From Ilyonectria destructans (Eukaryota; Ascomycota; Sordariomycetes; Hypocreales; Nectriaceae), in NCBI GenBank assembly GCA_020740775.1, contig JAHEWK010000002.1, positions 1,488,001 to 1,552,000 of the forward strand: a DNA stretch of 64,000 nucleotides, read 5' to 3'. The notes under the pieces were generated by a model. That model ran no database searches. It was not told the DNA's origin and saw only the letters and a list, made by a program, of their open reading frames with translations. Below are positions 48,388 to 60,400 of this stretch, piece by piece. Position 1 is the first letter of the stretch, and each line of letters starts with the position of its first letter. The position numbers were made by a program, and so were the translations under genes.

Positions 48388-49913
48388 TGTCCGCTGTCGC
48401 CTGGGTGGCTTCTCATTGTCGCCTTTCACCCTGGAGGACCGCTGGAATAAAGTCAGTCGCGTCGGTTGCGGTCCGTCATCGGAGACGCGGAGAACATACC
48501 AGGGACCCAAAGCACGGAATATGCATAACTGCGAGGAGAGTCCCGGGAGCTTGTGAGCTTGGGAGCTAGCTGGCGAGGCGCGGCGGATTGCTAGTCGTCG
48601 AAGGACATGGGGGGCGGAGAAGAATCGGTTGTTGGACGAGCGTGGGCGCGAGGGCGAGGTGTGCGAGGGCGAGGTCGGTAGGATGAGAGCTGGAGGAGTC
48701 GAGCTCGACTCGTCGGCGTTGGGAGAGTCGCAGCGCAATATCGGTTCGAAGCTGCCGAGAGGAGAGCGCTCGAGAGTTCTGTGATGTGGGATGCGAGGTC
48801 ACTTGGTAAAAGGGAGAGACGGCAAGAAGAAAACGAGGTGGATGGGAATGGACGAATGTCAGCACCAGGGTCTGATAGGTACTGTAAATGGCCCCCGAGC
48901 TGGTGGAGGCGAATACCAAGCAGCCGGGGTACGGATTGCGGATAGCGGATCGAATAGTGGCCTGCGGACTTGACCGTAGCCTCGCCTAGGCCCTGTGTTC
49001 AGTGGACTGGACTCGCTCGCCCTACGAGACGACCCTAGAAGCCCGCTGGAAAAGGCATCTCAATGGACGGTCGCCACCCGAACGGGGTCCAATCGTCCGC
49101 CGCTAGCGCTGTCCGTGGTGGCAGCGTGCAGCCTTCTAGGGCTGTGCTGCGCCGAGAGACAGCGCTGGGGGATGGCCCAGCCAGGCGGGTGCATGCGCTG
49201 ATTGGCGTGTTGGCACCCGTCGGCAGCACGAGATGGGGGCCATTTGTTCCTCGCAGCTTCGCATGCCCCAGTGCCCCAATAGCCCCCATGTCGCTTACTT
49301 GCGCGTGCGATGGGTCGAAACAGAATTGTGGACACGGTGAGCGTACGTGGTGATTTCTGTTTGTCCTGTCTGGCCTGGCGGGCTTCGAAAGACGGGCGAT
49401 GGAGGCTGTGTGTGGCTTGGTCTTCGGGGACCTGCAGTACTTGCAGTGTGCATGTAAACGCCGATGGGGATGATTCACCGCTGCTTTCCGCCGGTTGGCA
49501 AAAGCCCGACCTTTAGATGGGGCGGATTTCCACCATTGCCCTATGTCTCGCCCGACCTGACGGAAATTGCGGTTGATGCCCTGGCGAGCAGCATCTCCAG
49601 ACTGTCGGACCTCATCACGCCAGCCCAGACCGCACTCCGGCCCCAGCCTCGCTCCCCAGCGAGCAGATCCAATGGCCATCACAGCGCTGTGGGTCTCGGC
49701 CCGGGGCGGGCGGGGCAAGCGGGGCGCAGCCGGCCACGGAAACTTCCAATCGATCCCCGGAGAGCGTGAGGTCATAGCTCTGTCACGGCCCGTTGTCCAT
49801 CTCTCGCCCCGTCAGCCCCGTCAGGGAGAAGCACCGCCCAGCAGAGCCTCACTAATACCCCGACTCATTGCCTTGCCTCTGTGGAGTCGATTTCAGGCTC
49901 ATCAACTGCAGCC
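48388..49913. other. Divergent intergenic region (phospholipase C and cupin genes)
   Basis: GC-rich, with many overlapping frames in both directions and none with a recognisable motif. It probably holds both promoters. Confidence 0.45.
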
Positions 49914-50384
49914 ATGAGCAGCGAGCAAGAGCATCAGGTGCAATCGTGGGGGTTTGGGCACGTCTTCACCTGGACGGACGCTCCGTAAGTCGACCTAAAC
50001 GACCTGCACGTTCGTCTGCAGGCGTCTCGCAAGGCAGCATGGCTGAGCACAAGGCTGGGCTTCGCCTTGCCTTGCCTTGCCTTGCCTCGAATCCTGCCCT
50101 TCCAATCATGCCCACCCATGACGTCCCAGTGGCTGCTAGTTTGGGTTGGAGTTAAGAGTCGGCGCTGACCGTCGGGCTGCAGCAACGCCCACTACCCGCC
50201 ACACTCGCACGCCACGTTAACGACCCATCTCATCCTCGATGGCGAGATGACCCTGTGGTATCCACGCGAGAAGGACAGCGAGAAGACAACTTTTCAGGTT
50301 GGAGCACGGGTGGATGTCGACGCTGGGAGGGTGCACGAGGTCATCATTGGAAGCCGAGGGTGTACTTATGTGATTGGGGAGTAA
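49914..50384 (+). CDS. Small single-domain cupin protein
   Basis: This is a small beta-barrel protein of the cupin superfamily; the reaction is unknown. Two short exons, 49914-49984 and 50183-50384, give 90 residues. The intron has a GTAAGT donor, a CTGAC branch point and a CTGCAG acceptor; at 198 nt it is longer than most here. An earlier acceptor near 50020 leads to a stop. The protein opens MSSEQEHQVQSWGFGHVFTW. It then shows NAHYPPHSHATLTTHLILDG with the paired metal-ligand histidines at about 31 and 33, and ends with the second cupin block VDVDAGRVHEVIIG and CTYVIGE. The whole barrel is present, so it is not a fragment. Exon 2 reads without interruption and ends in TAA. No neighbour suggests a pathway. 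Confidence 0.8.
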
Positions 50385-50745
50385 TTGCAGTCTGTCAGTT
50401 TAATAAGGCGATGATCCTATTGTATAATTGAAACATTGTTTCTAGAGGCAGTCATATAGTCCCTTTATTGAAGCTGGAACACTGGTCTCAATCATAACCT
50501 AGACATTCTCATTTGGGATGAATTGTCTTCAGGTGTCGGATTGAGAACGATAGAGAGGACAATGACAGTTGACCATAGGGACTGAACCAGCCTCGACATC
50601 GAGCAACCAGAATAAAAATATAAAAAGGGCACGGGAAGCCACGAAGGCCGGTCGTCTTGTATCATTTGGGATCCTCTGGGTGAACGTGAAGAAATGCAAA
50701 AATGCAAAAAAAGAAAGGATAATAGTGGAATTAAACCACCTGTGT
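50385..50745. other. Gap between cupin and tRNA genes
   Basis: This holds the cupin 3' end and the tRNA trailer. Nothing else was seen. Confidence 0.5.
50706..50712 (-). terminator. RNA polymerase III T-run downstream of the tRNA
   Basis: A run of seven T on the minus strand lies 34 bases after the tRNA 3' end; a run of four or more T ends Pol III transcription. Confidence 0.5.
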
Positions 50746-50834
50746 TGGACGAACAGGGAATCGAACCCTGGACCACTCCCAGATATTCAGACGAAACATG
50801 CTAAGGGAGTATTATACCACTAAACCATTCGCCC
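50746..50834 (-). tRNA. tRNA-Ala (AGC) with a 17-nt intron
   Basis: The 89 bases fold as a cloverleaf once 17 bases are removed after position 37, leaving 72. The acceptor stem GGGCGAA pairs with TTCGTCC and contains a G3:U70 wobble pair, the alanine identity element. The anticodon stem is CTCCC/GGGAG with loop TTAGCAT, anticodon AGC. The T arm is CAGGG-TTCGATT-CCCTG. The A box (TGGTTTAGTGGT) and B box (GGTTCGATTCC) fit Pol III promoters. The D arm is weakly paired. The discriminator base is A. Confidence 0.85.
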
Positions 50835-51068
50835 GGTTCTTGTTGTGAATCGTCTTCTTAATGAGGTATATTCACGCCGGTGGATTGAGGGCTAGGGTAT
50901 TTTGTGGAGCTGGTCTAGGGTAACTCGGACTCGCCCGAACTGCTACAACAGAACAACCACAACTCACCACCACCATACGGACTATGGAAACCTTAATATA
51001 AGTGTAAATGGAGCATACTGAGGGGTAAAGAGAGGGGTAAGCATTCACATGTAAATATTGTAAAGCGG

Positions 51069-51302
51069 TCAACTCCGCTGTCGGGTCTGCGTGTTGTATT
51101 TTGCAGCTTCTGTAAGCATTCTGAGACACCCTGGTAACCAATGACTGCCAATCATCACTCCGGAAGCTCCGACGACGTGTTTGTGATATACAATGCCAGC
51201 CGGGATGATGTTTGATGAATCTCCAAGCACGTCGATCAAAACAGGGTCCCAGTCGGTTACAACACCTTTACTTTGATCCGATACGTCACTTCGTGACGCC
51301 AC
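51069..51302 (-). pseudogene. Coding-like fragment, possibly of an FAD monooxygenase
   Basis: An open stretch reads TDWDPVLIDVLGDSSNIIPA and later VMIGSHWLPGCLRMLTEAAK. This faintly recalls the region of salicylate-hydroxylase-type enzymes between the WDPxL segment and the GDAAHP motif, but the key GDAAHP is not intact. Stops lie just upstream in the same frame and there is no start context. It may be a relic or a chance frame. Confidence 0.22.
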
Positions 51303-53571
51303 AGAGCGTCCCCGCTGTCGACGTTCAACGGCTTAGGTTCATCCTGCTAGGGTCATGGAAGAGTGTTGCCGTATTCAGTCGGTCTAAAACCACGGGGTTA
51401 CATGGTTGTCAATTGCCGGACACAGCTTCGTATCCAACCCGTGTCTAGACCGGCGGCGGAGACGACGATAGTTGCAATTGACTCCAAGAACCTTTGTCGT
51501 CATTGGCCGCAAGACTGGGGAGGGGGCGGGCAGTATCCAGATCAACAACCTTCACGCTGTGCCCAGATCCTTTGGATCTTTGGGTCGTGGATCGATCGTG
51601 GCCGCCAGCCTATGTGATGAGGCCGCAACAACACGCCTTCCCCCACACCCCACAAAATCAATGATGGCCGTATCTACGATGCAACGCCATCCCGTATCAT
51701 TGACTTGGTGTGGTTGCCCTTGACGCGGCCTGACAACCTTGGTGGGATGGAGCGCAACCGGGGCCGAGAGTGCAACAGTTTTCGCATTGGGAGAAGGGTG
51801 GGGGGACAGCACGGGGGGACTGTTTCAAGAGCCCCAGAAAATCTCCGAATATTTGTGGAGGAGAGCCGCCCAGTGACGTGATGCCAATTCGCACTTTTGA
51901 GTTTACTCAGTCGGGCTGTTGCTTTGCTGCTGTTGGTAGTGTTGCTGAAGCTCGCTGGTTGCATCGTCTGCAAGCTAAGCAACCGGAAGGGCCGGTCTCA
52001 TGGTGAAGTGGCGCGACGAGGCAGGCTGAGGAGACGCTGTGCGACTGCTCAGTAAGACTGCCGACATGGAGATGGCGCGTCATTGTGTTTGTGGTGTGCA
52101 TGTCAGACTGGTTGGTGAACGGAAAAGGGAATCTATGGATGGGATGGTGTGCCGCGCCATGCAAATGCAGATGCAAGCGTAGATGCAAATGCATGCGGGA
52201 TCAGCCACCTGCTCGCATTGCTTTGGTGATAAACAGGTGTTGGTGCCCTTCTCGGTGTGCTTATGATTTGTAACTTGACCCATCTGAAACATCCGGGTTC
52301 GTGACTACTGTGGAGCGATAATATGGTGTGATGCAAGGCAACCGTATTCGTAGATCGAAGGCGAGTGCCGGGCGACCGAGTAATACATCTAGCCTAGAAG
52401 GATTCCGATGGAAAGCGAGCACGGGACGACGCCGAAGGAACGCATAGATGAGGTGCATATGTATGCTCATGTTTGCTCATGTATGCTCAAGTACGACAGT
52501 ACGAGACGTGGGTGACGAAGGTAGCAGGAGTTCCTCGGTGAGGTCGGCCCTGCGATACGAATTTGTGAAGCCGGTTGCCTGCAAACGCAGTAGCATCACA
52601 GACTGCCGGAGCAGGCGCAGCAACGCATCTCAGCTTAGATGATGATGATGATGGTGATGATGAATGATGCGTTCAAAAGTTGCCGAGAGCTGGCCGGAGT
52701 GTGCCCGTGCCGGACGAGGAAAAGTAGCATCCAGGCCCACCTCGCGTGTGGTGAGTAGATTGAGTGTTGGCTAGCAAGGAGATGCAAATGCAATCATGAC
52801 GATGACGATGGGCCGACCAAGGCAGAGAGGATTGTCGAGCAGCGTAATGCATAATGCATTGGATTAATCTGCTTGCCGGGATGAAGGATTGTTGCGAATC
52901 CAAAACCGGATTGAGTTGGCTGGGACATTCCGCGGGGCGGGAGAGTGGAGGCGGAGGTATCGGATCCACCGGCGAGACGGGCGACGATTCGATGGTTGCG
53001 CTGCGATGGCTCCGCGTCCAGCGTCGCGGACGGTGGAGGGTGGCAGCAGGGAAACGAACCCATCCGGTAACGTCAGTGTCTCAGCGGCGGACAAAGCTCT
53101 GAGCAGAGCTGTGTGAGTTGTATGAGTTGTCTGATCGTCTCAGCAACCTCCTTCGCCAGTCTCAGGCACCCACTGTTCTTCAGCGCTTGCAGTCAGTGCA
53201 GGGCCCCTGGAAACGACCTGTGTCGGGGGTGTCTCGGATGCTCAGCAGGTGGTAATTAGGGCGGTCGGTGCCTGGGAGACGGTACCTACCTACCTAACCT
53301 TTGGGGACAACCACCAAGCGAGCATGTGTCTGTCTTGGACGCATCAACCTTGCTGGGATACCTTAGACGGGTCGAGAGGCCAACCTGCCGCACGCATCCA
53401 TCCATGGATCCATCAACAGTGACCACCACCACACCCTCTCCACATGGCCGCATCGCCGTATCGCCTGTTTGCATTCAGGTGCGCCGTGGGATCTCATCAT
53501 CTCAGCTACCGACACCCACACCTGCTCGGTTGTGGCTGATCCCTTTCCTGCTTGCTGCTTCGTGATGCGTC

Positions 53572-53573
<2 letters not shown>

Positions 53574-53615
<42 letters not shown>
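53574..53615. repeat. Hexanucleotide microsatellite (TGCGTC)7
   Basis: Seven perfect copies of TGCGTC followed by a broken copy. Confidence 0.95.
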
Positions 53616-53619
<4 letters not shown>

Positions 53620-54261
53620 CTGCGTCGGCCTCTCCATCGGTCTCGGCGTCTCACCCCTCATTCTCACGCTTCGCTTCACGCCTCATGCCTCACCTCACCG
53701 TCTCTGTTTCTCCCCTCTTTGACTCCCTGGCGCCCTGACGCCCTGGCGCCCTGGAACCCCCTCCATTGCCTCCACCGCGGCCGGCATGGATCATAAACAC
53801 CCGGCTCCACCTCCATCTCCAACCCGCTCCTCTACCCCATGCCTCCCATGTCTTCTTCTAGGTCGCCTCCCCTCACCCTCTTTCTCTTTCTCCTGCTCGT
53901 TGCGTTTCAACTCTGCACTCTGCACTCTGCACTCTCGTTCTCAATTCTGGCCTGTCAATTCTCATCTGCCATTTCTCAATTCTCAATTCTCGTCTCTCCC
54001 TTTCTTAGCAGTCTCCCTCATTCACTCTCATTCACTCTCATTCAACCCATTGTTAGCCGCTTACAAGCCTCCCCCTGGCCGATAGAGCCGGGATATCAAG
54101 CTTGACGCTAGGTCTACGCCGACGGCATGGCCCATTCACCATCTTCCTAATCATCCCCTCAGCTGGTCGAGGGAGCTTTAACCCTCCCCGCCCCAGCTGT
54201 CTTTTTTCATTTGCCTCTCCTAGTTCTAACTCGCCCCGAAGAGCTGAGCTATACCGGCCTC

Positions 54262-57200
54262 ATGGGAAACGCTCCCTCCTCCGAGGACCTAAGACGGCCT
54301 CAAAAGCTGTCTAAGCCGCAGCTGGGCAACTATGCTCCAGCCGCTGACCTGCCCAATCTTACCGTCGACGTCAACTCTCATCATGGCCGCTTCTCCAACT
54401 CATATCTTGTCGGGTCCGTCCCCATCTCTCCGACCAACTCTTCCCCCGTCGACCCAACGCACTCCGGTATCGGTATCGCAATTGGCGGAGAGGACTTAGA
54501 AAATACTGCTCAAAACTCCCGTCGAGATTCACGCTTGTGGAGCGTTGTATCGCGGACTCGATCGTTCAAATCCGATCACTTACGCTCAAGATCGATGGTT
54601 GCCCCTGGTTCGAGAACATGTTCCTTTGTCAGTGACGGTGCCTTGCCGCTTGCGCACTCAGAAAGGTTTGTCCAAATGTGAGCTATGAGTGAAAGAAGCT
54701 GACATTTTCTATTCAGTCTGCCGACCGCTGTACATCGCGGCTCTGCTAACTTCGATGTGAGGGCCTATGAAGATCAGCGACTTCTGACATTGGATCGAGA
54801 GATGTCAGACGAATCTTCCGCATCGACGCCCGAGAGACAGTCCCCAACCCGTGAGCTCACGGAAAATACATGGAAGAGCTCTCACCCCACCCAAGAGAGA
54901 ACATCCATCATCAGGTCGGCTTCTGATGTGTCTCTATATACGCCAATGCGTCGACGATCCATCATCCAGACGCCGGGAGTTGCCACTCGAGCACACAAGC
55001 GCGCTCCCTCGGCCAAGTTGAACTTCCCAAGCAGTCTCCCAACAACCCCGAGTCATACCAGGAATAGCTCAATTGCATCGGATGCTGCTGAGGTACTGTC
55101 CGTACCACCAGTAAAGTTTGGTTCGCAACCACCGGAACGTGTTGTGACACCCTGTGAGGCAGAGTACAAGCAACTGGGTGGCATGAAATTTGGTTCACTG
55201 CGCATCACGAACGGATCGCCTAAGCTCAGTCCAAGACCTGAGAAGGGGAACAAAATGGAAAGCGCATCGACACCAACCAAAGTTTCCTATTTTGGACGTC
55301 AGGCACCTTTGACAAAGGTGGCCGACACCAACGAGTGCTTACAGAAACCTCTTTCCAAAGCATCAAACCCGATGACAGCGAAGAAAAAGACCACCAGCGA
55401 GACCAACCTACACGAGGATGGCTCTCTGTCTGAGAATGGCAATGGGCTAGAATACTCGACTGCTGAGGTCTTAGATGTCAGAAACGACCCGAACGCAAAG
55501 CCCACAGCCGAAAGAATCCGACTTGAGCTCGAGAGCAAGGCCCTCAAGAGTCTAAACCGATCAGACAGTGGATTTGTTTCGAGTCCTTCATCTGAGGACT
55601 CTCGGAAAGCAGCATCCAAGGCCGATAGTGGCTACAGCTCGAATGTGTCTTTGCGCTCCTTGCGCAGTTTGAGATCTGTGGTCACGGACCGTAAGTCTCC
55701 AGAAAAGACACAAGGTAAGAGCTCAGAGCGACTGAACTCGGAAAAGGTCAAATCACGCCCTGGTACTGCTACTGGGTCGAGCACTTTTACGCCTAAGAAG
55801 ATGGAAATCCAACAGCGGCCCAGAACAACGATGGTGATGACACCGTTAACCTCAAGCGATGTCACTCCAACGAAGAGTTCTTCACCTCCATCATTGGCTC
55901 GTGGGGGCCGAATGCGAGTTCCTTCTCTGAAGGATGTGAAGCAGGAGCCCCAGTCACCGAGATCGAGGCCCCAATCCAGCTCAGCTCGGTCCCCGGAACA
56001 GGTTCGCGTCGCGGGGAGCACTAGTTGTCCACCTACCCCCATTCTATCGCAACATCCTTCTAGAACCGCCCATGGGGGCAGAATGCAACGGATTCTGAGC
56101 GCCCCTCACAGGAAGGGCCCTCCTAAGGTTCGGAACAACCGCACGGCCGACAAGACCCTCCACAGGAGCCGGAGCGATATCTCAAGCCACGCGACTGGAA
56201 ACAAAGTGGGCTTTTCAAAGGCTTCTCGGCGACCAATGATTCACGACAACAAAAGCAAGGAGACCCTCAGGACTATTATGAGCGTGGGGAGCACGGATGT
56301 CCTTCAATGCGGACCGGGACGGCAAGGCAGCAAAGCCCAAGATCTGGCTAAGCAAGAGATGGACGAGTCAACTCCAAAGACTCCACGACGCGGATCTTTC
56401 CGAGCAAGAGCCAAGTCCCTTACTCAAGCAGCAACAACCTTGCTTATATCAGGAAAAGCCTCGATGACTAAGGTATCGAAAGACATTGAGGTGGAGGGTC
56501 CAGCAAAGGCCGGGGTTGTTGGGAATGCTCGTGTTCAGAGTGGCAATGAGTCTGACGCCGCGAACCGGGCAGAGAGAAGGCCCATCAACAAGTCCAGACC
56601 TACGGAGCCCAAAACCAACAGCCAGCCCATTCCTGCCCCGAGAAGGAGCTCTGTGCCAGCCTTGCCAACAACTCACTCATCGCTTCTCAACCAGTCCAAC
56701 GCTACGCTATATCGGGCGAATAAGACTAAATCGCCTCCACCGGTGAGCATGCAGACACGCACCGGAAAACAGTCCCGTGGACAGTCTCGCGGGCAATCTC
56801 GCGGACAGCCTCTCGGACAGGCCCTTACACAATCTCAACCACTGGCTCCCGCCGAGCTGGCTCACTTGCGACGACACTCAGCCCCACGAGATTTTCGCCG
56901 TGACCTTGTTCAAAGCTACCCACCTACGCAGGGCGCACCAGTGTTCTATGGCTACCCATCCGCAAACCAGATTGTGGCAATGAGCCATCAGCAGTTGGCT
57001 AATTTCCAGGGTCATCGAACGGTGTCGTGGGATGTGGGATCTGGCCCGCGCCAGTCCCCCTTGCTCATTGCCCATGCTGGCTACCAACGAAGGGGTTCGA
57101 CGCCGACTCAACAAGGACGCCACGGCCATACTAGGGTCCGATCGAGGAGCGATACTACTTCGCCGCAGCAGCAACACGGCCAACTCCTCCCTAGAATGCA

Positions 57201-57456
57201 GCCGATCCATGACGGGAACCTTTTAGGCCAACAATGGCTTCAACACCACCCATCACAATCGCATGGACAGGTGCAAGGGATGGATGCCATGGTATTCCAG
57301 GAATTTGACCGCCATTCCACCCCGAACCCCCAACGCGGTCCTTCGCGCCATAGAAGGGCCATTTCTCATGGGGCCGTGTCCAGTCAAAACCCGCCATTCC
57401 GCGTCCTCCACAGCTACAACTCCCCAGCATACAGGGGCGTGCCCATCTGGGGATGA
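54262..57456 (+). CDS. Large disordered protein with N-myristoylation signal
   Basis: I do not recognise this protein. Two exons, 54262-54665 and 54717-57456, give 1047 residues; the 51-nt intron has a GTTTGT donor, a CTGAC branch point and a TTCAG acceptor. It starts MGNAPSSED, a good N-myristoylation context (Gly2, small residue at 6), which suggests attachment to a membrane. I chose this ATG over an in-frame one 17 codons upstream for that reason. The rest is rich in Ser, Pro, Thr and Arg, with many basic Ser/Thr sites (MRRRSII, RRGSFRARAKS, RHRRAISHG) that look like kinase targets, and motifs of the DSGYSSNVSLRSLRSL type. A short tandem repeat QSRGQSRGQSRGQ lies at about residue 820. No folded domain or membrane span was seen. 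A role as a cortical or signalling scaffold is a guess. Confidence 0.8.
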
Positions 57457-60400
57457 TTTCTTTACACGCGTTCTTTGGTTTTACTATGTCTTTCCTTTCT
57501 CCGAGATACCATTATGTCAACAAATTGGGGGTTTTGGCGCTTAAACAGGCTTTGTTTTTCATACCTCACAAACTGGCACCGCTCGCTTTCTGTACGTTGC
57601 GTTTAAAAAGCAACTATACCATCATTACTGGCCTCGCTGGCCTTTCTGTTCACGGATGTTTAAATTCAGGGAATGGTCGAGATGACCAGGTACGTTCACT
57701 TTTCATGCTGGGATACACGACAACTTTGTATTACGGATCTGGAATTCAGGTTTGAAGATTTGGGTCGGTTGGTTAGGTCAGATACCCCGAGATTGTGGAA
57801 AGAGGATACCAACCAAGGAAAAGCCACGTACCTTGCTCTAGGTATAGAATTGAGATTACAATTTTGATCAAACACAGTGCCGTCGAGTCATGGTTGTGCA
57901 ATTGGGTGCTTTGACTAAGGATGTGACAGCGCACAAATTCGTCTTGCGAGATTTGCTATCTGCGGGATTGATGATGAAGGTGACGAATCTGGCCCGAAGA
58001 GAAGAAACGAATCGAAGCCCCTGCAATTACTCACTGCTCGGTTGTACAGTGATGTATGTGAAGGTCACTTCATGTTGGCATCTTCCATTCTTTCCAGGAA
58101 CCCAGTCCCGGGTCTTCAGCGCCTTGTTTCTCATGGTCAGGGAGGCATGTATAGTGGAAACGGGTTGCATGGGAGCATAACAGCTCCGCCGACATCTCAA
58201 CTCCACCGAAGCACCTGGATTCAAGTAGAATTGCTGGTACGACGACCTGAAGATACCCACGGCCCTGTTGAAACTGACCCCGTCGGCCATTTTTATTTCG
58301 GCGGCTCCTGATGGATCACGACTAGGGAATAATACAGACTTGTGAGATGTTACATTGGTTCGCTCATTCCGATTGAGATGCCTCCTTCTCCACCTGATAT
58401 GGGGTTGCGAGTCGTCATCCCTGGCGCTACATTGGAATGGCTGTCGTTGAGTACGCGTACTACTCTGGGGCATGGGCCTGGAGCTAGGAGTTCGTGCGGA
58501 CTGATGATTTGATCTGAGGAGCAAGGGTGCTACGGGAGGTCGGTGAGCTTGCGGAAGTCGGGGGGGTTCTGAGAAGCACTGCGTGTGTGCGTGCGCGTGA
58601 ACTGGGGACATGGGGGTTTGATGATTTTCTCGCTGCATGTTTGCCGCTGTTGGATGCTTTGGTTGCCGCTTGTTGACGGTGATATGTAAGTGCACGCGTA
58701 TGCTGGCATGTCGCAGCGGTGCGACCCACATACAGGACATGAACGAAATCATACTCGCACATTGCGGCAGTGTTTCTGATTAAGAGTCTATGGAAAAGCA
58801 CTGCAGGCTGAGTAGTAAAATTTGATCCCATACATGTGGGCAAGGAGAAGGCTCGGTGAGTTGGTGACGTATATTCGTGGGTGTTTACATGACGGCGCAG
58901 GCAGATTGGTGAGGATGAATGTCGCGGCTTTCAACCATGGTCAAAGTGGACCCATGCGCAAACTGGACTTCGCAGAAAGGGCTACAGGCGACAGATGAGA
59001 CGCCCCGAGACCACGGGCGGGACTGATGGAGGGCCGGTCGGGGTGACGTCGGCGATTGCGATGGCGATGCGATGTGATGGAGGACACAGCCCCCTTCACA
59101 GATCTGCGCGAGTGTCGTGACGCTGAACTGCTACGTGACATGGGGAGCAATCGAGCGAGTCGCAGCGCCAATGAAATGCACAGGGACCTGGAGAGACGAG
59201 ACACGGCATGGTTGCATGCGTATCCGACAAGACGGTGATGGGTTTTTGCAGTGCCAGCCGAGGCTGGCGATGGACGCAAAAATAACACTCCAGACATGGA
59301 GTTAGGCTGTCCGCCACAATATGCAGGGAGAACAGCTAAGGTAGGTACCACATAAGCAGCAAGCAGTGAGATTCTGCCTCGCATATTTCACCGGCACATG
59401 CGCTACATGAATGGTAATTTGGAAGGAATATGTAGATGGACTGTAGGTTGGACAGCTGCCGAACTTGGGACAGGATATTCAAGCTTCTTTTTGATGACAT
59501 GTCAAGCTCCCGAGTCCACACACCCACAAGGATAGACAGATGGCCAGGATAGGGTTAACCTTGATTTGAAAGCTGGAGTGGATGCTGTCGATGACAAGCC
59601 GGATGGGTGTATGGGCATTGGGTGGTGGAGACCGTGGAGCTGTCTCTCCTCCCCTTACCCGGCAGGATGAACGCTGATGGGACAGTAAGCCAGCGTGGCG
59701 TGGCGTGGTCTTCGTAGCAGTCATTCACCCAACTTGTGCTCTGTCTGGTGAGCTGCGTCGTGATCTGAGAGCAGCCCGGAAGCGGGTTGGCGGTTTTAGA
59801 TTGCTGCTATTTTAAGGCGCATATCCTCACCTCCCGACACCCCGGCAGCTTGAGACCCTGGCACGCTGACACGCCGCCGTGGCCCTGGGACCGGCCGTTG
59901 GGAGATGATCCCCGTGGCTCCCGGATGAGGCATCAATCGCCTAAGTTATTTCCTTGGTCGTCGTCCTTGGCCATGGCCTGCCTTTGCCTTGATTATTAAG
60001 GACTCAAGATGGACTCCGATGGCTGGGCGAAGGATAGTCCGTCCCACTGACGTATTTCGTCTGCCAACTGCCTCGCCTGCCTTGGGTGGGAGTCGGAGTG
60101 GGAGGGAGGGAGCCATCTCAATGCCCGTCCATTATTGTCCCGGTGCTGACGACGCACCGACGCTCAACTCAACTCAACTCTCCGATGCACAGCCCAGTTG
60201 GTCACCAGGATCTTGCGTCCTCCCCCGCCTCTCCCCTCGAGGTACAGGACAGTGCCGCTCACAACAGTGTGGATTTGCTCCCTGTGTGCAGAAATGCAGA
60301 AAAGCACAAAAAGAAAACCTCCAGGGCGAGCAGCGAGGCATGTTGACCCCGAACTGATGAGAAGTAAGCACCAGGGTGAGCAATGGAGAAAAAATACCTG

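Larger units (their letters stand above)
50835..54261. other. Long intergenic region upstream of the myristoylated-protein gene
   Basis: About 3.4 kb with no intact gene; it contains a coding-like relic near 51069 and several microsatellites. The last 700 bases are strongly pyrimidine-rich, as in long fungal 5' leaders. Confidence 0.45.

Noticed and set aside
49035..49775. A 246-codon minus-strand frame
   Set aside because: Ala/Pro/Arg-rich with no motif; lies in the shared promoter region of two genes.
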